From JBHOQS01 sp042408875 (lineage in GTDB: Bacteria > Chloroflexota > UBA11872 > JBHOQS01), in assembly GCA_042408875.1 (NCBI GenBank), contig JBHOQS010000018.1, forward strand, positions 62,001 to 126,000: a DNA stretch of 64,000 nt. Direction: 5' to 3'. Of the stretch, positions 25,474 to 34,143 are shown in pieces. The notes under the pieces were generated by a model. The model was not told the DNA's origin, searched no databases, and worked only from the letters and a program-made list of their open reading frames with translations. A program made the translations under genes and the position numbers. The stretch's first letter is position 1, and the number at the start of each line of letters is the position of its first letter.

Positions 25474-25501
25474 CGGCGGCACTCATTGACTTGTGCCGCC
25501 G
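25474..25501 (-). terminator. Strong GC hairpin between sugar-binding and MFS-spermidine synthase genes
   Basis: CGGCGGCAC (25474-25482) and GTGCCGCCG (25493-25501) form a perfect 9-bp stem with a 10-nt loop, 119 bp after the end of the upstream minus-strand gene. There is no T run on the minus-strand exit side (ATATACTG), so it may be a weak terminator or an mRNA-stabilising element. Confidence 0.45.
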
Positions 25502-25620
25502 TGAGGGCCCACTATCAGGAGCCGCCAGGCCGCGGCCGCGCCGGAGCGCAGACGCCTAAGGCGCATTGTAGTGAAAAGCCGGGCACGTGCGCAAGCCGCG
25601 CAGCTCTGGCGCGTCGCTCC

Positions 25621-26964
25621 CTACCGCACAGCCTTCTTGAGCGCTTCGTCGCTGGCGCGGGTCATGTTCGCTGCGGCTTCCTTGACCGACACCTCATTGT
25701 TGAGCGCCTTGGCAAACTCAGCACCGAAGGCACGATGGAAGTCGAGGAAGCCCACGACCTTGTCGTAGTTCTTGCTGCCTGTCGTGATTGAGTCGAGGGC
25801 GTACTTCATGCTCGGCGGCAGGTTCTGCAGTGCCCTTGGGCTGGTCGCCACGGATTTCAGGATCGGCAGCGAGCTAACGTTCAGGGTCAGGTAGAGCTCC
25901 TGGACCTCAGGATGGTACAGCTCCAGAAGCACCTGCACCGCCTCCAGTAGGACGCCGCGCTGCCGGGCCTTGGTGGTAACCAGGTAGTTGTGGCCCGTCG
26001 TAAGGTAGACGGCCTTGCCGGTCTTGGGATGCTTCGGCCGGGGCAGCACCTCCCAGGCGAATTTGCCGGCAATAGCCGTGTTGAGCGCCGGGCTCGGCAC
26101 CGTTAGCTCGGTCATGACATAATTGCCGGCGTTGAAGTTGAGCCGCTTCTCGCTGGCCTCGCGTGGGGATGGAGCCACCTGATAGCGCAGCACCAGGTCG
26201 GCCAGCCACTGCAGAATCTCGATCGACTCAGGGCGGTCCCAGTACGACTTCGTGCCCTTCTCATCCATGTAGGGCACGTCGGCAGACCAGAACCAGGTGT
26301 AGGGGTAGTTGGGGTTGACCTGCGCCCCCCAGCGATCCTCCTGCCGGCGGTTGAGCCTGATGGCCGCCTCCAGGTAATCGTCCCAGGTCCAGCCCGGCGC
26401 CGGCTCCTTCAGGCCGCCTTCCTGGAAGGCATTTTTGTGATAGACGCCGGTGTGCGTATTCAACTGGATCAGCAGGCCGTGGCGCTTGCCCTCCCAATGG
26501 GTGATATTGGGGACATCGTAGAGCGTGTTCACATCGAACTTCAGCGTGGCCAGCGTGGAGGAGATGTCCTGCAACACGCCTTTCGGGCCGAACACCGGCA
26601 CCATATGCTGGTCGAGCTGGAAGAGATCGCCCTGCTGATCGGCCGCAAAGGTGGCGACGGTTTTGTCCTGATCGGCGGCGTTATCGTGCAGCTCGGTCTT
26701 GATGTGCGGGTACACGCGGCTGGCTCGTTCGAGCCACGCCTGCACGACCTTGAGCCGGTCACCGCTGGACCAGTCGTTATCGACGATCAAGGTCACCGGC
26801 CGCCGCGTCGCCGGCTGTTGCTCTTCGGGCGGGCGGGCCGGACCTGGGCGGCAGGCACTCAGCACGCCGAGTGCCACTGCCGCTGCGCTAGCCTGGATCG
26901 CCTGGCGGCGCGTTGATCTGGCCGGCGTCTCGTGACTGGCCAGCCTCTCGTGAGATGACCCCAT
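25621..26964 (-). CDS. ABC transporter extracellular substrate-binding lipoprotein
   Basis: A 447-residue solute-binding protein. The N-terminus carries twin arginines (STRRQAIQASAAAVALG) and a lipobox LSAC with Cys38, again Tat plus lipoprotein. Family features include DLFQLDQHMVPVF, GWTWDDYLEAAIRL and NAGNYVMTEL. GGAGG lies 6 bp before the ATG, and a TTGACG/TACAGT promoter lies upstream. It is divergently transcribed from a sugar isomerase gene 184 bp away. No permease or ATPase is adjacent. A sugar or sugar-acid ligand is inferred from family and neighbour. Confidence 0.9.
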   Translation of the reverse strand: MGSSHERLASHETPARSTRRQAIQASAAAVALGVLSACRPGPARPPEEQQPATRRPVTLIVDNDWSSGDRLKVVQAWLERASRVYPHIKTELHDNAADQDKTVATFAADQQGDLFQLDQHMVPVFGPKGVLQDISSTLATLKFDVNTLYDVPNITHWEGKRHGLLIQLNTHTGVYHKNAFQEGGLKEPAPGWTWDDYLEAAIRLNRRQEDRWGAQVNPNYPYTWFWSADVPYMDEKGTKSYWDRPESIEILQWLADLVLRYQVAPSPREASEKRLNFNAGNYVMTELTVPSPALNTAIAGKFAWEVLPRPKHPKTGKAVYLTTGHNYLVTTKARQRGVLLEAVQVLLELYHPEVQELYLTLNVSSLPILKSVATSPRALQNLPPSMKYALDSITTGSKNYDKVVGFLDFHRAFGAEFAKALNNEVSVKEAAANMTRASDEALKKAVR

Positions 26965-27029
26965 GGCAGTCCTCCGTGCAATGTCCTGGCAGACAACGAG
27001 CTGGTAGGGTACACGCCCAACGCGGGCAT

Positions 27030-27058
27030 ACTGTAATACTGCCGCGATATAACGTCAA
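27030..27058 (-). promoter_or_regulatory. Sigma-70-like promoter of the substrate-binding gene at 26964
   Basis: On the minus strand TTGACG (27058-27053), a 17-bp spacer and TACAGT (27035-27030) form a good promoter 66 bp before the start codon. The same interval contains a repeated ATACTG at 27029-27034 and 27037-27042 that overlaps the -10 and may be an operator. Confidence 0.55.
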
Positions 27059-27148
27059 CTGCATGGTGTGCTGCAGCGGCCGGAGTGTTGACGAGCCCCA
27101 GCACCGGTTGTACGATGCAGCAAGAATCCTTCCTGGAGCTGAGCTGCC

Positions 27149-28006
27149 GTGTTCATGAACCTCAATACCGGCGCGATCGGGATCCGTATCGACCTTGCGG
27201 GGGCCATCGCTCTGGCGAGGAAGCACGGCTTCGCCGGGATCGACTTCAGTATCAGTGAGGCAGCGCGCCTCGCCAGCGAGCGCGGTGTGGACGCGGTACG
27301 CTCCCTCTTTACTGCCGCCGGTATCCGCCCGGGCTCGTTCGGCCTGCCAGTGGAGTGGCGAGGCGACGAAGCGAAGTGGCGCGAGGGTGTGGAGCAACTC
27401 CCCGACCTAGCTGCACTGGCAGCCTCACTTGGCTGCCGACGCTGTACTACCTGGGTGCCGCCTGCCTCAGACGAGCGCCCCTTCGAGGAGAACTTCCAGT
27501 TCCACGTCGCACGGTTCCGCCCGATCGCCGAGGCGCTGCGCCAGGCGGGCTGCCGCCTCGGCCTGGAGTTCATCGGGCCGGCCACGTCGCGGCGAGGCCG
27601 AAAGTTCGCGTTTATTCACACCATGGACGGGATGTTGGAGCTGTGCCGTGCCATCGGCACCGGCAACGCCGGCCTGCTGCTCGACAGCTGGCACTGGTAC
27701 ACCTCACACGGCACGCTGGACGACCTGCGGCGCCTGACCAACGACGACATCGTGGCCGTGCATCTGAACGACGCGCCGGCCGGCATCCCGGTTGACGAGC
27801 AGATCGACAACAGGCGCTGCCTGCCTATGGAGACGGGCGTGATCGACGTGCCGGGCTTCCTGCGAGTGCTCAACGAGCTCGGCTACGACGGCCCGGTCAC
27901 AGTGGAGCCGTTTAACGAGCGCGTGCGAGCGATGTCTGCCGACCAGGCTTGTGCCGAGACCGCTGCGGCGCTGCGGAAAGCGTTCCAAGCCGCGGGCATC
28001 GGCTGA
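27149..28006 (+). CDS. Sugar phosphate isomerase/epimerase (TIM barrel)
   Basis: A 285-residue TIM-barrel isomerase/epimerase. Metal ligands are expected at the Glu of GLEFIGP, the Asp of LLDSWHW, the His of AVHLND and the Glu of VTVEPFNE. The GTG at 27149 is followed by an in-frame ATG at 27155; GGAG at 27134 suits the GTG better. It is divergent from the sugar-binding lipoprotein gene, suggesting uptake and isomerisation of the same compound. The specific substrate is unknown. Confidence 0.88.
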   Translation: MFMNLNTGAIGIRIDLAGAIALARKHGFAGIDFSISEAARLASERGVDAVRSLFTAAGIRPGSFGLPVEWRGDEAKWREGVEQLPDLAALAASLGCRRCTTWVPPASDERPFEENFQFHVARFRPIAEALRQAGCRLGLEFIGPATSRRGRKFAFIHTMDGMLELCRAIGTGNAGLLLDSWHWYTSHGTLDDLRRLTNDDIVAVHLNDAPAGIPVDEQIDNRRCLPMETGVIDVPGFLRVLNELGYDGPVTVEPFNERVRAMSADQACAETAAALRKAFQAAGIG

Positions 28007-28064
28007 GTTCGCCGTCAGAGACGGGCCGTCTCCGGCCCCCCGCAACCGCCTCTCAGAACGTTCG

Positions 28065-28073
28065 TGCTATAAT
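28065..28073 (+). promoter_or_regulatory. Extended -10 promoter upstream of gyrA
   Basis: TGCTATAAT gives a consensus extended -10 element, 133 bp before the gyrA start. The -35 position is poor, as is common for extended -10 promoters. The implied leader of about 125 nt contains the inverted repeat at 28122-28159. Confidence 0.55.
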
Positions 28074-28121
28074 TCGCTGGCACCTGCGTTTGTGCCGCTT
28101 CTTCACTGTTTGTGTCTATAT

Positions 28122-28159
28122 CTAGAGCAATTATGTATCTTTGTATCTTATCGCTCTAG
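28122..28159. promoter_or_regulatory. CTAGAGC/GCTCTAG inverted repeat in gyrA leader
   Basis: CTAGAGC (28122-28128) and GCTCTAG (28153-28159) are perfect 7-bp arms around an AT-rich 24-nt spacer holding two copies of TGTATCTT. Lying between promoter and ribosome site, it could fold in the mRNA or be a regulator site. Supercoiling-sensitive control of gyrase genes is common, but this element is not known to me. Confidence 0.4.
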
Positions 28160-28206
28160 TGAGAGGCAGAGGCGACGCTCAACCAGAGTAGTGGAGTAGG
28201 ACAACC

Positions 28207-30804
28207 GTGGAGATCGGAACCGTTCGCCCGATCAAGATCGAAGAGCAGATGCGCGAGGCGTACCTCGAGTACGCCATGAGCGACATGGTGCGCTCGCTGC
28301 CTGACGTGCGCGATGGCCTGAAGCCGGTGCATCGGCGCATCTTGTACACCATGCATGAGCTCGGTTTGCGCCCGGACGTGGCCTTCCGTAAGTGTGCCGG
28401 CATCGTAGGGGAGACGCTCGGCAAGTACCATCCGCACGGAGAGGCGCCGGTGTACGAGGCGCTGGTGCGCATGGCCCAGCCCTTCACTATGCGTTATCCC
28501 CTGGTTGATGGACAAGGGAACTTCGGCAGCATCGATGATGATCCGCCTGCGGCGATGCGTTACACTGAAGCGCGAATGACCGCGATTGCGACCGAAATGC
28601 TGGCGGACATCGAGAAGGAGACCGTCGATTTCGTTGATAACTACGACGGGCGGCTCAAGGAGCCGACGGTCCTGCCCACCCGGCTGCCCAATCTGCTGGT
28701 CAACGGCGCCAGCGGCATCGCTGTGGCAATGGCGACGAATATCCCGCCGCATAACCTGCGCGAGATCGTCGACGCCCTGATCTATCTGATCGATACGCCC
28801 TCGGCCACGGTGGATGAGCTCTGCGATATCGTCCTGGGGCCCGATTTCCCCACCGCCGGCATTGTCCTCGGACGGGATGCGATCAAGCATGTCTACGCCA
28901 CCGGGCACGGGCGCATCGTCATGCGCGCCCGCGCCCATATTGAGGAGCAGCGCGGGGAGCGCCGGCAGATCGTCATTACCGAACTGCCGTATCAGGTTAA
29001 CAAGGCCGCGCTGATCCAGCGCATCGCCATGTTGGTGCGCGATCGCCGCATCGAAGGTATCGCCGACCTGCGGGATGAGTCCGATCGCCATGGCATCCGC
29101 GTGGTCGTTGAGGTCAAGCGCGAGGCCGATGCCCGCAAGGTGCTGAACCAGCTCTACAAGCACACGCCGATGCAGAGCGCCTTCAACGTGAACATGCTGG
29201 CGATGGTGGATGGCCAGCCGCGCGTGCTCACGTTGAAGATGGCGCTCCAGCACTTCATCGACTATCGCAAAGAGGTCGTCGTCCGGCGCACTCGCTTCGA
29301 GCTGCGTAAAGCGCGCGAGCGGGCGCATATCCTCGAAGGCCTGCGCATCGCCCTGGATAATCTGGATGAGGTCATCTCCATCATTCGCAGCTCGCGCACG
29401 ACTGAGACGGCGCAGAGCAACCTGATAAAGCGCTTCCGTCTCTCCGAAGAGCAGGCGCGGGCCATCCTGGCCCTGGAGCTGCGCCGTCTGGTGGCGCTGG
29501 AGCGCCGCAAGATCGAGGAGGAGTACGAGCAGCTCGTCAAAGAGATCAAGCGGCTGGAGGCCATCCTCGCTAGCGAGAAGCTGGTGCTGGACGTGATCAA
29601 GCAGGAGCTGCGGGAGCTGCGCGAGAAGTACGGGGACGACCGGCGGACGCGGCTGGTTGAGCAGGAGGCCGAGGAGTTCACTGCAGAAGACCTGGCGGAG
29701 GACCAGGAAGTGCTGGTCACTCTCTCTAGCCGCGGGTATGTCAAGCGTCTGCCGGAGGAGGTCTATCGTTCCAGCCGCCGCGGCATGAAGTCAGCGCTTG
29801 GCATCGGCGGCCGCGAGGAGGCTGTCGAGCGGCTGTTGCTGAGCAACACGCAGGACACGCTCTTACTATTCAGCAACCGCGGCCGGGTCTTCCGGCTCAA
29901 GACGGCTGACGTGCCGGATGCGACGCGCCAGCCCCGCGGCGTGCCTGTCAATACCCTTATCGGTCTGGAGGCGGAGGAGCGCATCGTGGCCGGGGTGTCG
30001 GTACGCTCGTTCGAGGATGCCGAGGCGGTGCTGCTGGCCACGCGCCGCGGGGAGGTGAAGCGAGTCGCCCTCACTGAGTTCGCCACAGTGCGGGCGTCGG
30101 GGGCCAGCGCCATCGCCCTGGAGCAGGGCGATGAGCTGGTCTGGGCGGCGCTCTCCGATGGGACCGCGGAGGTCCTGCTGGCCACCCGCGAGGGACAGGC
30201 CATCCGCTTCGGCGCGGATGAGCTGCGGGCCTCCGGTCGCGGCTCAGGCGGTGTGCGCGGCATCCGCCTGGGGGAGGGCGACGCTGTTGTGTCAGGAGAC
30301 CTGGTCATCCCCGGCGGGGAGATCGTGGCCGTGACGGCTCTCGGGGCAGGGCGGCGCACGCCAGAGAGCGACTTTCCCGCGCAGGGCCGTGGTGGGGGCG
30401 GTGTGCGGGCGCTGAAGGTCACAGCCAGGACCGGCCCGCTGGTCGCCTTGCGCGCCGTCCCGTCCGGCGACGAAACGCTGGTGGTGCTCACGCAGAATGG
30501 GGAAGCCGAGCGGGTGGCACTCGCGTCGATCAAGAGCGGCAGCCGTGCTGTCGCTCTCGCTCCGCTCGTGACGCTAAGCAAGGGCGATGCGATCGCCGAG
30601 GTCGCCTCCCTGGGTGGAGCTGCCGAGAGCACCTGGCCAAACGGCCGCTCGGGATCCGGCTCGGGATCTGATGATGGGAACGGTGAGGAAGCACCGCTCC
30701 CATCCGGCCGACCGCGGCGCCAGGCTCGGGCGGCTGGATCGGCGCACACCAGGCAGCGGCCGACATCGAAGGCCGCGCCGAAGCGCACGAGAAATACCGA
30801 GTAG
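28207..30804 (+). CDS. gyrA: DNA gyrase subunit A
   Basis: An 865-residue type IIA topoisomerase A subunit, which cuts and rejoins DNA to introduce negative supercoils with GyrB. The catalytic Tyr119 lies in AAMRYTEARM, and the winged-helix and coiled-coil regions follow (NMLAMVDGQPRVLTLKMALQ). The C-terminal beta-pinwheel (about 500-805) is followed by a disordered basic tail. Two oddities: the quinolone region reads HPHGEAPVYEAL, so the usual Ser83 is Ala80, and the GyrA box is degenerate (SSRRGMKSALGIGG, 522-535, rather than QRRGGxG). The start is GTG behind a GGAG-like site. gyrB is not nearby. A ParC-like role is possible given the weak GyrA box. Confidence 0.95.
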   Translation: MEIGTVRPIKIEEQMREAYLEYAMSDMVRSLPDVRDGLKPVHRRILYTMHELGLRPDVAFRKCAGIVGETLGKYHPHGEAPVYEALVRMAQPFTMRYPLVDGQGNFGSIDDDPPAAMRYTEARMTAIATEMLADIEKETVDFVDNYDGRLKEPTVLPTRLPNLLVNGASGIAVAMATNIPPHNLREIVDALIYLIDTPSATVDELCDIVLGPDFPTAGIVLGRDAIKHVYATGHGRIVMRARAHIEEQRGERRQIVITELPYQVNKAALIQRIAMLVRDRRIEGIADLRDESDRHGIRVVVEVKREADARKVLNQLYKHTPMQSAFNVNMLAMVDGQPRVLTLKMALQHFIDYRKEVVVRRTRFELRKARERAHILEGLRIALDNLDEVISIIRSSRTTETAQSNLIKRFRLSEEQARAILALELRRLVALERRKIEEEYEQLVKEIKRLEAILASEKLVLDVIKQELRELREKYGDDRRTRLVEQEAEEFTAEDLAEDQEVLVTLSSRGYVKRLPEEVYRSSRRGMKSALGIGGREEAVERLLLSNTQDTLLLFSNRGRVFRLKTADVPDATRQPRGVPVNTLIGLEAEERIVAGVSVRSFEDAEAVLLATRRGEVKRVALTEFATVRASGASAIALEQGDELVWAALSDGTAEVLLATREGQAIRFGADELRASGRGSGGVRGIRLGEGDAVVSGDLVIPGGEIVAVTALGAGRRTPESDFPAQGRGGGGVRALKVTARTGPLVALRAVPSGDETLVVLTQNGEAERVALASIKSGSRAVALAPLVTLSKGDAIAEVASLGGAAESTWPNGRSGSGSGSDDGNGEEAPLPSGRPRRQARAAGSAHTRQRPTSKAAPKRTRNTE

Positions 30805-30838
30805 CCATATGGCCCGCCCTGGCACGGGCTGTATGGCT
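30803..30838 (+). terminator. gyrA terminator hairpin
   Basis: AGCCATA (30803-30809) pairs with TATGGCT (30832-30838) and GCCCG (30812-30816) with CGGGC (30825-30829), giving a long stem that begins at the TAG stop codon. The tail is ACTGTTCCCTCTC, only moderately T-rich. Confidence 0.6.
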
Positions 30839-30958
30839 ACTGTTCCCTCTCACTCTCTCCCGCGCTCGCAGAGAGCGAGCCGGTCTGGGGCATACGCTCG
30901 AGGGCGAATGATCATTCGCTCCTCCAGGGCGATGAGGTCCTCGCCCCGCCAGCCGCTG

Positions 30959-32326
30959 CTACCGCCTGGTGTACTGGGCGCTGATCTCTCTCAGCAGGAC
31001 GTCCCACTCCGCTTTCACCGCGCGGCATGCTTCGGCTGCACCGCGGGTGCCGGCCTGGACCTGGTTCAGGTGCGCGAAGGCTGCCTGGGCCAGCCGGTTA
31101 TACTCGACGAACGTCTGGTTCGGCGAGAGGATGCCCTTGCGCGTGCCCCCCTCGGTCAGTTTGCGAAGTTCCTCCGGCGCGCCCCAGCGCTCCGCCTGCT
31201 TGAGCCAGCTGTCCAGCGCGCTCTTCAGCACTGGCTGGAACTTGTATTCGACGAGCACGCGCTGGCCCTCTTCGCTGATATGCCACTTGATGAACTCCCA
31301 CGTGGCGGGCTTGTTCTTCGCTTCGGCGCTCATCATCCAGGGGTTGATGTAGTTGGTGGTCTTGTTGTCTCGCACCCAGGGCGCCGGCGCCGCGCCAATA
31401 CGGAACGGCGCGGTAATGTAGTTCACCCAGCCCCAGCCGCCGTCGTAGAGCATGCCCAGCCGGCCAGACATGAACAAATTGCCGCTGATGCCGGCCGCGC
31501 TCACCTCCTCGTTGGTTGGCCAGACACGGTGGCGGTGGGTGAGGTCGGCGCGTTCCTGCACGGCCTGGATTACCTCCGGGCTGTCGGCCTTCGAGGTCGT
31601 GGCCAGGCCGGTGGAGTAGTGTTCCGGCACGAAGAAGTCCCCGCCGAAGATGTAGGCGATCGCCCAGTAGGCCGATGCCCCGGCGAACTGCACGCCAAAG
31701 TTGCGCTGCGAGCCGTCGCCCGAACTGATCGCTCGCGCCGCCTCGACCATGCGCTCCCACGTCCATGAGCGATCGTCCCAGTCGGCTGGCGGGTACCGTA
31801 GCGAGTGCTTGTCGAACAGGTCACGGTTGTAGAAGATAAAGCACCCGAACCGCTGGTTGAACGACAGGGCGTAGATCTTCCCGTCACGCTTCCACACATC
31901 TTGGGTAGGCGGCATGTACTGGCTGAGGTCCAGCTTGTCTCGCGAGATCAGAGGCGTGAGGTCCTCCAGCAGGCCGCGGGCGTGGTAATCGCCAAAGCCT
32001 GCCGTGCCCCAGTGCGTCCACAGGTCGGGTGGCGTGCCAGCGGAGATCAGCGAGAAGAGCTTGGCGTCGAACTCAGCGTTCGGCGTGGGCACCAGCTCGA
32101 TCGTTACCTCAGGGAAGCGCTGCCGGAAGGCCGGGATTGCCCCCTGCTCTTCCCACTCCAGCTCCGGCGGGTTGTTGCGCACGAACCAGACGATAGTGCC
32201 GCTGACCTTTTTGGGCGCGCCCTCCTGCTGAGGCGCGGGGGCAGCAGGTCGGCAGGCGGCGGCGAGGGCTGCCGCGCCCGTCCCCAGGATGGCTGCGGCA
32301 GACCGGCGCGTCAGGCGAAGATACAT
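30959..32326 (-). CDS. ABC transporter sugar-binding lipoprotein
   Basis: A 455-residue extracellular solute-binding protein, family 1 type. It has a twin-arginine signal (LRLTRRSAAAILGTGAAAL) and a lipobox with Cys25 (LAAAC). Features include SAGTPPDLWTHWG, SFNQRFGCFIFYNRDLFDKH and SGRLGMLYDGGWGW. The ATG follows a TAGGAG site. It is convergent with gyrA and has no transporter partner genes nearby, making it the third such orphan in the window. A sugar ligand is likely; specificity cannot be read. Confidence 0.91.
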   Translation of the reverse strand: MYLRLTRRSAAAILGTGAAALAAACRPAAPAPQQEGAPKKVSGTIVWFVRNNPPELEWEEQGAIPAFRQRFPEVTIELVPTPNAEFDAKLFSLISAGTPPDLWTHWGTAGFGDYHARGLLEDLTPLISRDKLDLSQYMPPTQDVWKRDGKIYALSFNQRFGCFIFYNRDLFDKHSLRYPPADWDDRSWTWERMVEAARAISSGDGSQRNFGVQFAGASAYWAIAYIFGGDFFVPEHYSTGLATTSKADSPEVIQAVQERADLTHRHRVWPTNEEVSAAGISGNLFMSGRLGMLYDGGWGWVNYITAPFRIGAAPAPWVRDNKTTNYINPWMMSAEAKNKPATWEFIKWHISEEGQRVLVEYKFQPVLKSALDSWLKQAERWGAPEELRKLTEGGTRKGILSPNQTFVEYNRLAQAAFAHLNQVQAGTRGAAEACRAVKAEWDVLLREISAQYTRR

Positions 32327-32364
32327 GGCAGTCTCCTATCGCTTTTGTCTTACTGTTATTTTCT

Positions 32365-32401
32365 CTTGTTTTTTACAAGACTTTTTATTTTTTTTACAAG
32401 A
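32365..32401. repeat. AT-rich tract with repeated TTTTTTACAAGAC
   Basis: Upstream of the sugar-binding gene, ACAAG recurs at 32375-32379 and 32396-32400 (21 bp apart), each after a run of T. The first is also the right arm of a small CTTGT/ACAAG hairpin starting at 32365. The rest of 32327-32589 is GC-rich and holds no gene. Confidence 0.5.
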
Positions 32402-32589
32402 CAGGGGGGCGGTGTCTCCAGCTCTCCTACGCGAGCCACCCAGGGCCGCGGCGCTGCGGCCGGCCGCGCGCCTGTCCTGCGCAGGGTGCCCGCGAGTGCC
32501 GAGCAGTGTTACACGCATTGTACACGATGCACTGCATAGGCCGGGAACGCGCATGCCGGCTTGGCATCCCCGGCTGGGCGGCGGACCGG

Positions 32590-33243
32590 TCATGCAGCAG
32601 GCTGGCGCGCTGACGCCTCAGGCTGCTCCTCCGGCGGAGGCACCTCGGTCGGCGCAACCTTCTCGACCACCTCGACCTTCGGCGGCTGGACCTTCGCAAT
32701 GAGCGTGTTCGGGTCCGTGAGGAGCTGGACCCCGCGCGGTAGCGGGAGGTCGCCTGCAGTAAGGGACTGGTCGATCTCCACCAGAGCGGACAGATCGACC
32801 TGGATCGAGTCGGGCAGGTCACGCGGGAGCGCCTCGATCTCGATGGTATCGGCCGGGTGCACCAGGATACCGCCTCGCTGCACGGCCGGGGACTCGCCCA
32901 CGAATACGAGAGGCACCTTCGCCTTGACCGGCTTATTCTGCCTCACAAGGTAGAAACTCACATGGAGGAGCTGGCCAGTAAGCGGGTCGCGCTCGACCTG
33001 GCGCACGAGCGCCGGCATGTCGCGACCATCGATGGTGAGCGTGACCTGCAATGTCGCGCTCGGATCGAAGCCCTGCAGGGCCATCTGTACGGCGCGGGCG
33101 TCCAGAACAAGCGCTTGAGACTTGCGGTCGCTGTCCCATAGCACCGCTGGCAGGAGCCCCTCGCGCCGAAGCTGCTTCACTTTCTTCCCGATGACATGCC
33201 GCTCACGTGCTATGAGGCGAACCTGCTGATGCTGCTGTGCCAT
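32590..33243 (-). CDS. rplY: 50S ribosomal protein L25/general stress protein Ctc
   Basis: A 217-residue two-domain bL25 (CTC type) that binds 5S rRNA loop E. The N-terminal domain (about 6-95) has GKKVKQLRREGLLPAVLW and VRQVERDPLTGQLLHVSFY; the TL5/CTC C-terminal domain (about 100-195) has VKAKVPLVFVGESPAV and DTIEIEALPRDLPDSIQVDL. An acidic Pro-rich tail follows. GGAGGTAGGAG precedes the ATG. It appears monocistronic, and a near-perfect hairpin abuts the ribosome site (33261-33298), suggesting translational or autogenous control. Confidence 0.95.
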   Translation of the reverse strand: MAQQHQQVRLIARERHVIGKKVKQLRREGLLPAVLWDSDRKSQALVLDARAVQMALQGFDPSATLQVTLTIDGRDMPALVRQVERDPLTGQLLHVSFYLVRQNKPVKAKVPLVFVGESPAVQRGGILVHPADTIEIEALPRDLPDSIQVDLSALVEIDQSLTAGDLPLPRGVQLLTDPNTLIAKVQPPKVEVVEKVAPTEVPPPEEQPEASARQPAA

Positions 33244-33260
33244 GGCTCCTACCTCCAGCC

Positions 33261-33298
33261 GCGCAGCATCTGCGCAGAGGTCTGCGTAGATGCTGCGC
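33261..33298 (-). promoter_or_regulatory. Near-perfect 38-nt hairpin directly upstream of rplY ribosome site
   Basis: Arms 33261-33278 and 33281-33298 pair over 17 of 18 positions with a 2-nt turn: an outer GCGCAGCATCT/AGATGCTGCGC stem and an inner CGCAGA/TCTGCG stem separated by one mismatch. The element ends 17 bp before the ATG, next to GGAGGTAGGAG. There is no T run, so it is not a plain terminator. A role as an mRNA structure or protein-binding site controlling rplY is likely. A weak TATAGT -10 lies at 33334-33329. Confidence 0.6.
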
Positions 33299-33372
33299 CT
33301 TCGCTGAGAGTGAGAGCGTATCGCGCTGACTATAGGAATCTTACCGCGGCAAGCAGCGTGCCAGGCACCTGG

Positions 33373-34143
33373 TCAGGCGCTCAGCGCCAGAAACAGTGCG
33401 CGGTAGTAGCGCATCAGCCGCTCCGGCTCAGGGCTGGCCGGGATCTCGGCGCAGCAGAAGCCCTGGTACCCCGCCCGGCGCAGCAGGGTGAACAGCTCAC
33501 GGTAGGGGTATACACCGTAGGCGTCCTGCCACAACTCCGTGATGTGCACCAGGCTGATGAACGGCCGCATCAGTTCGAAGTCATGGGCCACCGAGCCATT
33601 CTTCACGTCGATCTTGTTCGAGTTCCAGCACACGTACACGTTCGGGTGGGCCGCCGCGTCGATGATACGCCGGATGTCACGCGCATCGGCCACGCTGCCG
33701 TGCATCTCCAGGCGGATCTGCACGCCGTAGTCCTGAGCGAAGGCGCCACACTCGCGCAGCGCTCGCCCGATCTGCTCCAGGGTCTGTTCCCGCGGGATAC
33801 CGGCAGCCTCCTGATGGCCGTTCGGGCGCACCTTCACCCCTTCGGCGCCTACGTCGTGGGCCAGCTTGACGAACTCCTTGGTCAGCTCGATGTTCTGCCG
33901 GACGACCACCGGATCAAGGGCGTGGTACTCGCAGGTGGTGCCCAGGCCGACCAGGCGCACCGGCGAATCCTGAAACCGCCGCCGCACCTCGCGCCGCTGC
34001 TCGGCTGAGAGCGACGGCTCGACACCGTGGGCGTGCGTGGTGCGCAGCTCAACCCCCTCGAAGCCGGTGGCCTGGCAGCGCTCGATGATCTGCGGGATAT
34101 CCCAGTCCCTGGCAAGGTTGTAGGTGACCAGTCCGAGCCTCAC
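33373..34143 (-). CDS. Sugar phosphate isomerase/epimerase (TIM barrel)
   Basis: A 256-residue TIM-barrel isomerase/epimerase. Likely metal ligands are the Glu of RLEMHGS, the Asn or Asp of CWNSNKID, the His of VHITELW and the Glu of CAEIPA. The start is GTG (34143) behind AAGGAGAGG. A CTAGTTC/GAACTAG inverted repeat (34171-34177 and 34188-34194) lies in its upstream region next to an AT-rich stretch. It stands alone between rplY and the divergent DUF2342 gene. It is the fourth protein of this superfamily in the window. Confidence 0.86.
   Translation of the reverse strand: MRLGLVTYNLARDWDIPQIIERCQATGFEGVELRTTHAHGVEPSLSAEQRREVRRRFQDSPVRLVGLGTTCEYHALDPVVVRQNIELTKEFVKLAHDVGAEGVKVRPNGHQEAAGIPREQTLEQIGRALRECGAFAQDYGVQIRLEMHGSVADARDIRRIIDAAAHPNVYVCWNSNKIDVKNGSVAHDFELMRPFISLVHITELWQDAYGVYPYRELFTLLRRAGYQGFCCAEIPASPEPERLMRYYRALFLALSA

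Noticed and set aside
28156..29328. A 390-codon minus-strand open frame across gyrA
   Set aside because: Lies fully inside gyrA, shows no domain and no convincing ribosome site; a shadow of codon bias.
30587..31768. A 393-codon plus-strand frame after gyrA
   Set aside because: Overlaps the gyrA end and runs antisense through a clear sugar-binding protein gene; no homology.
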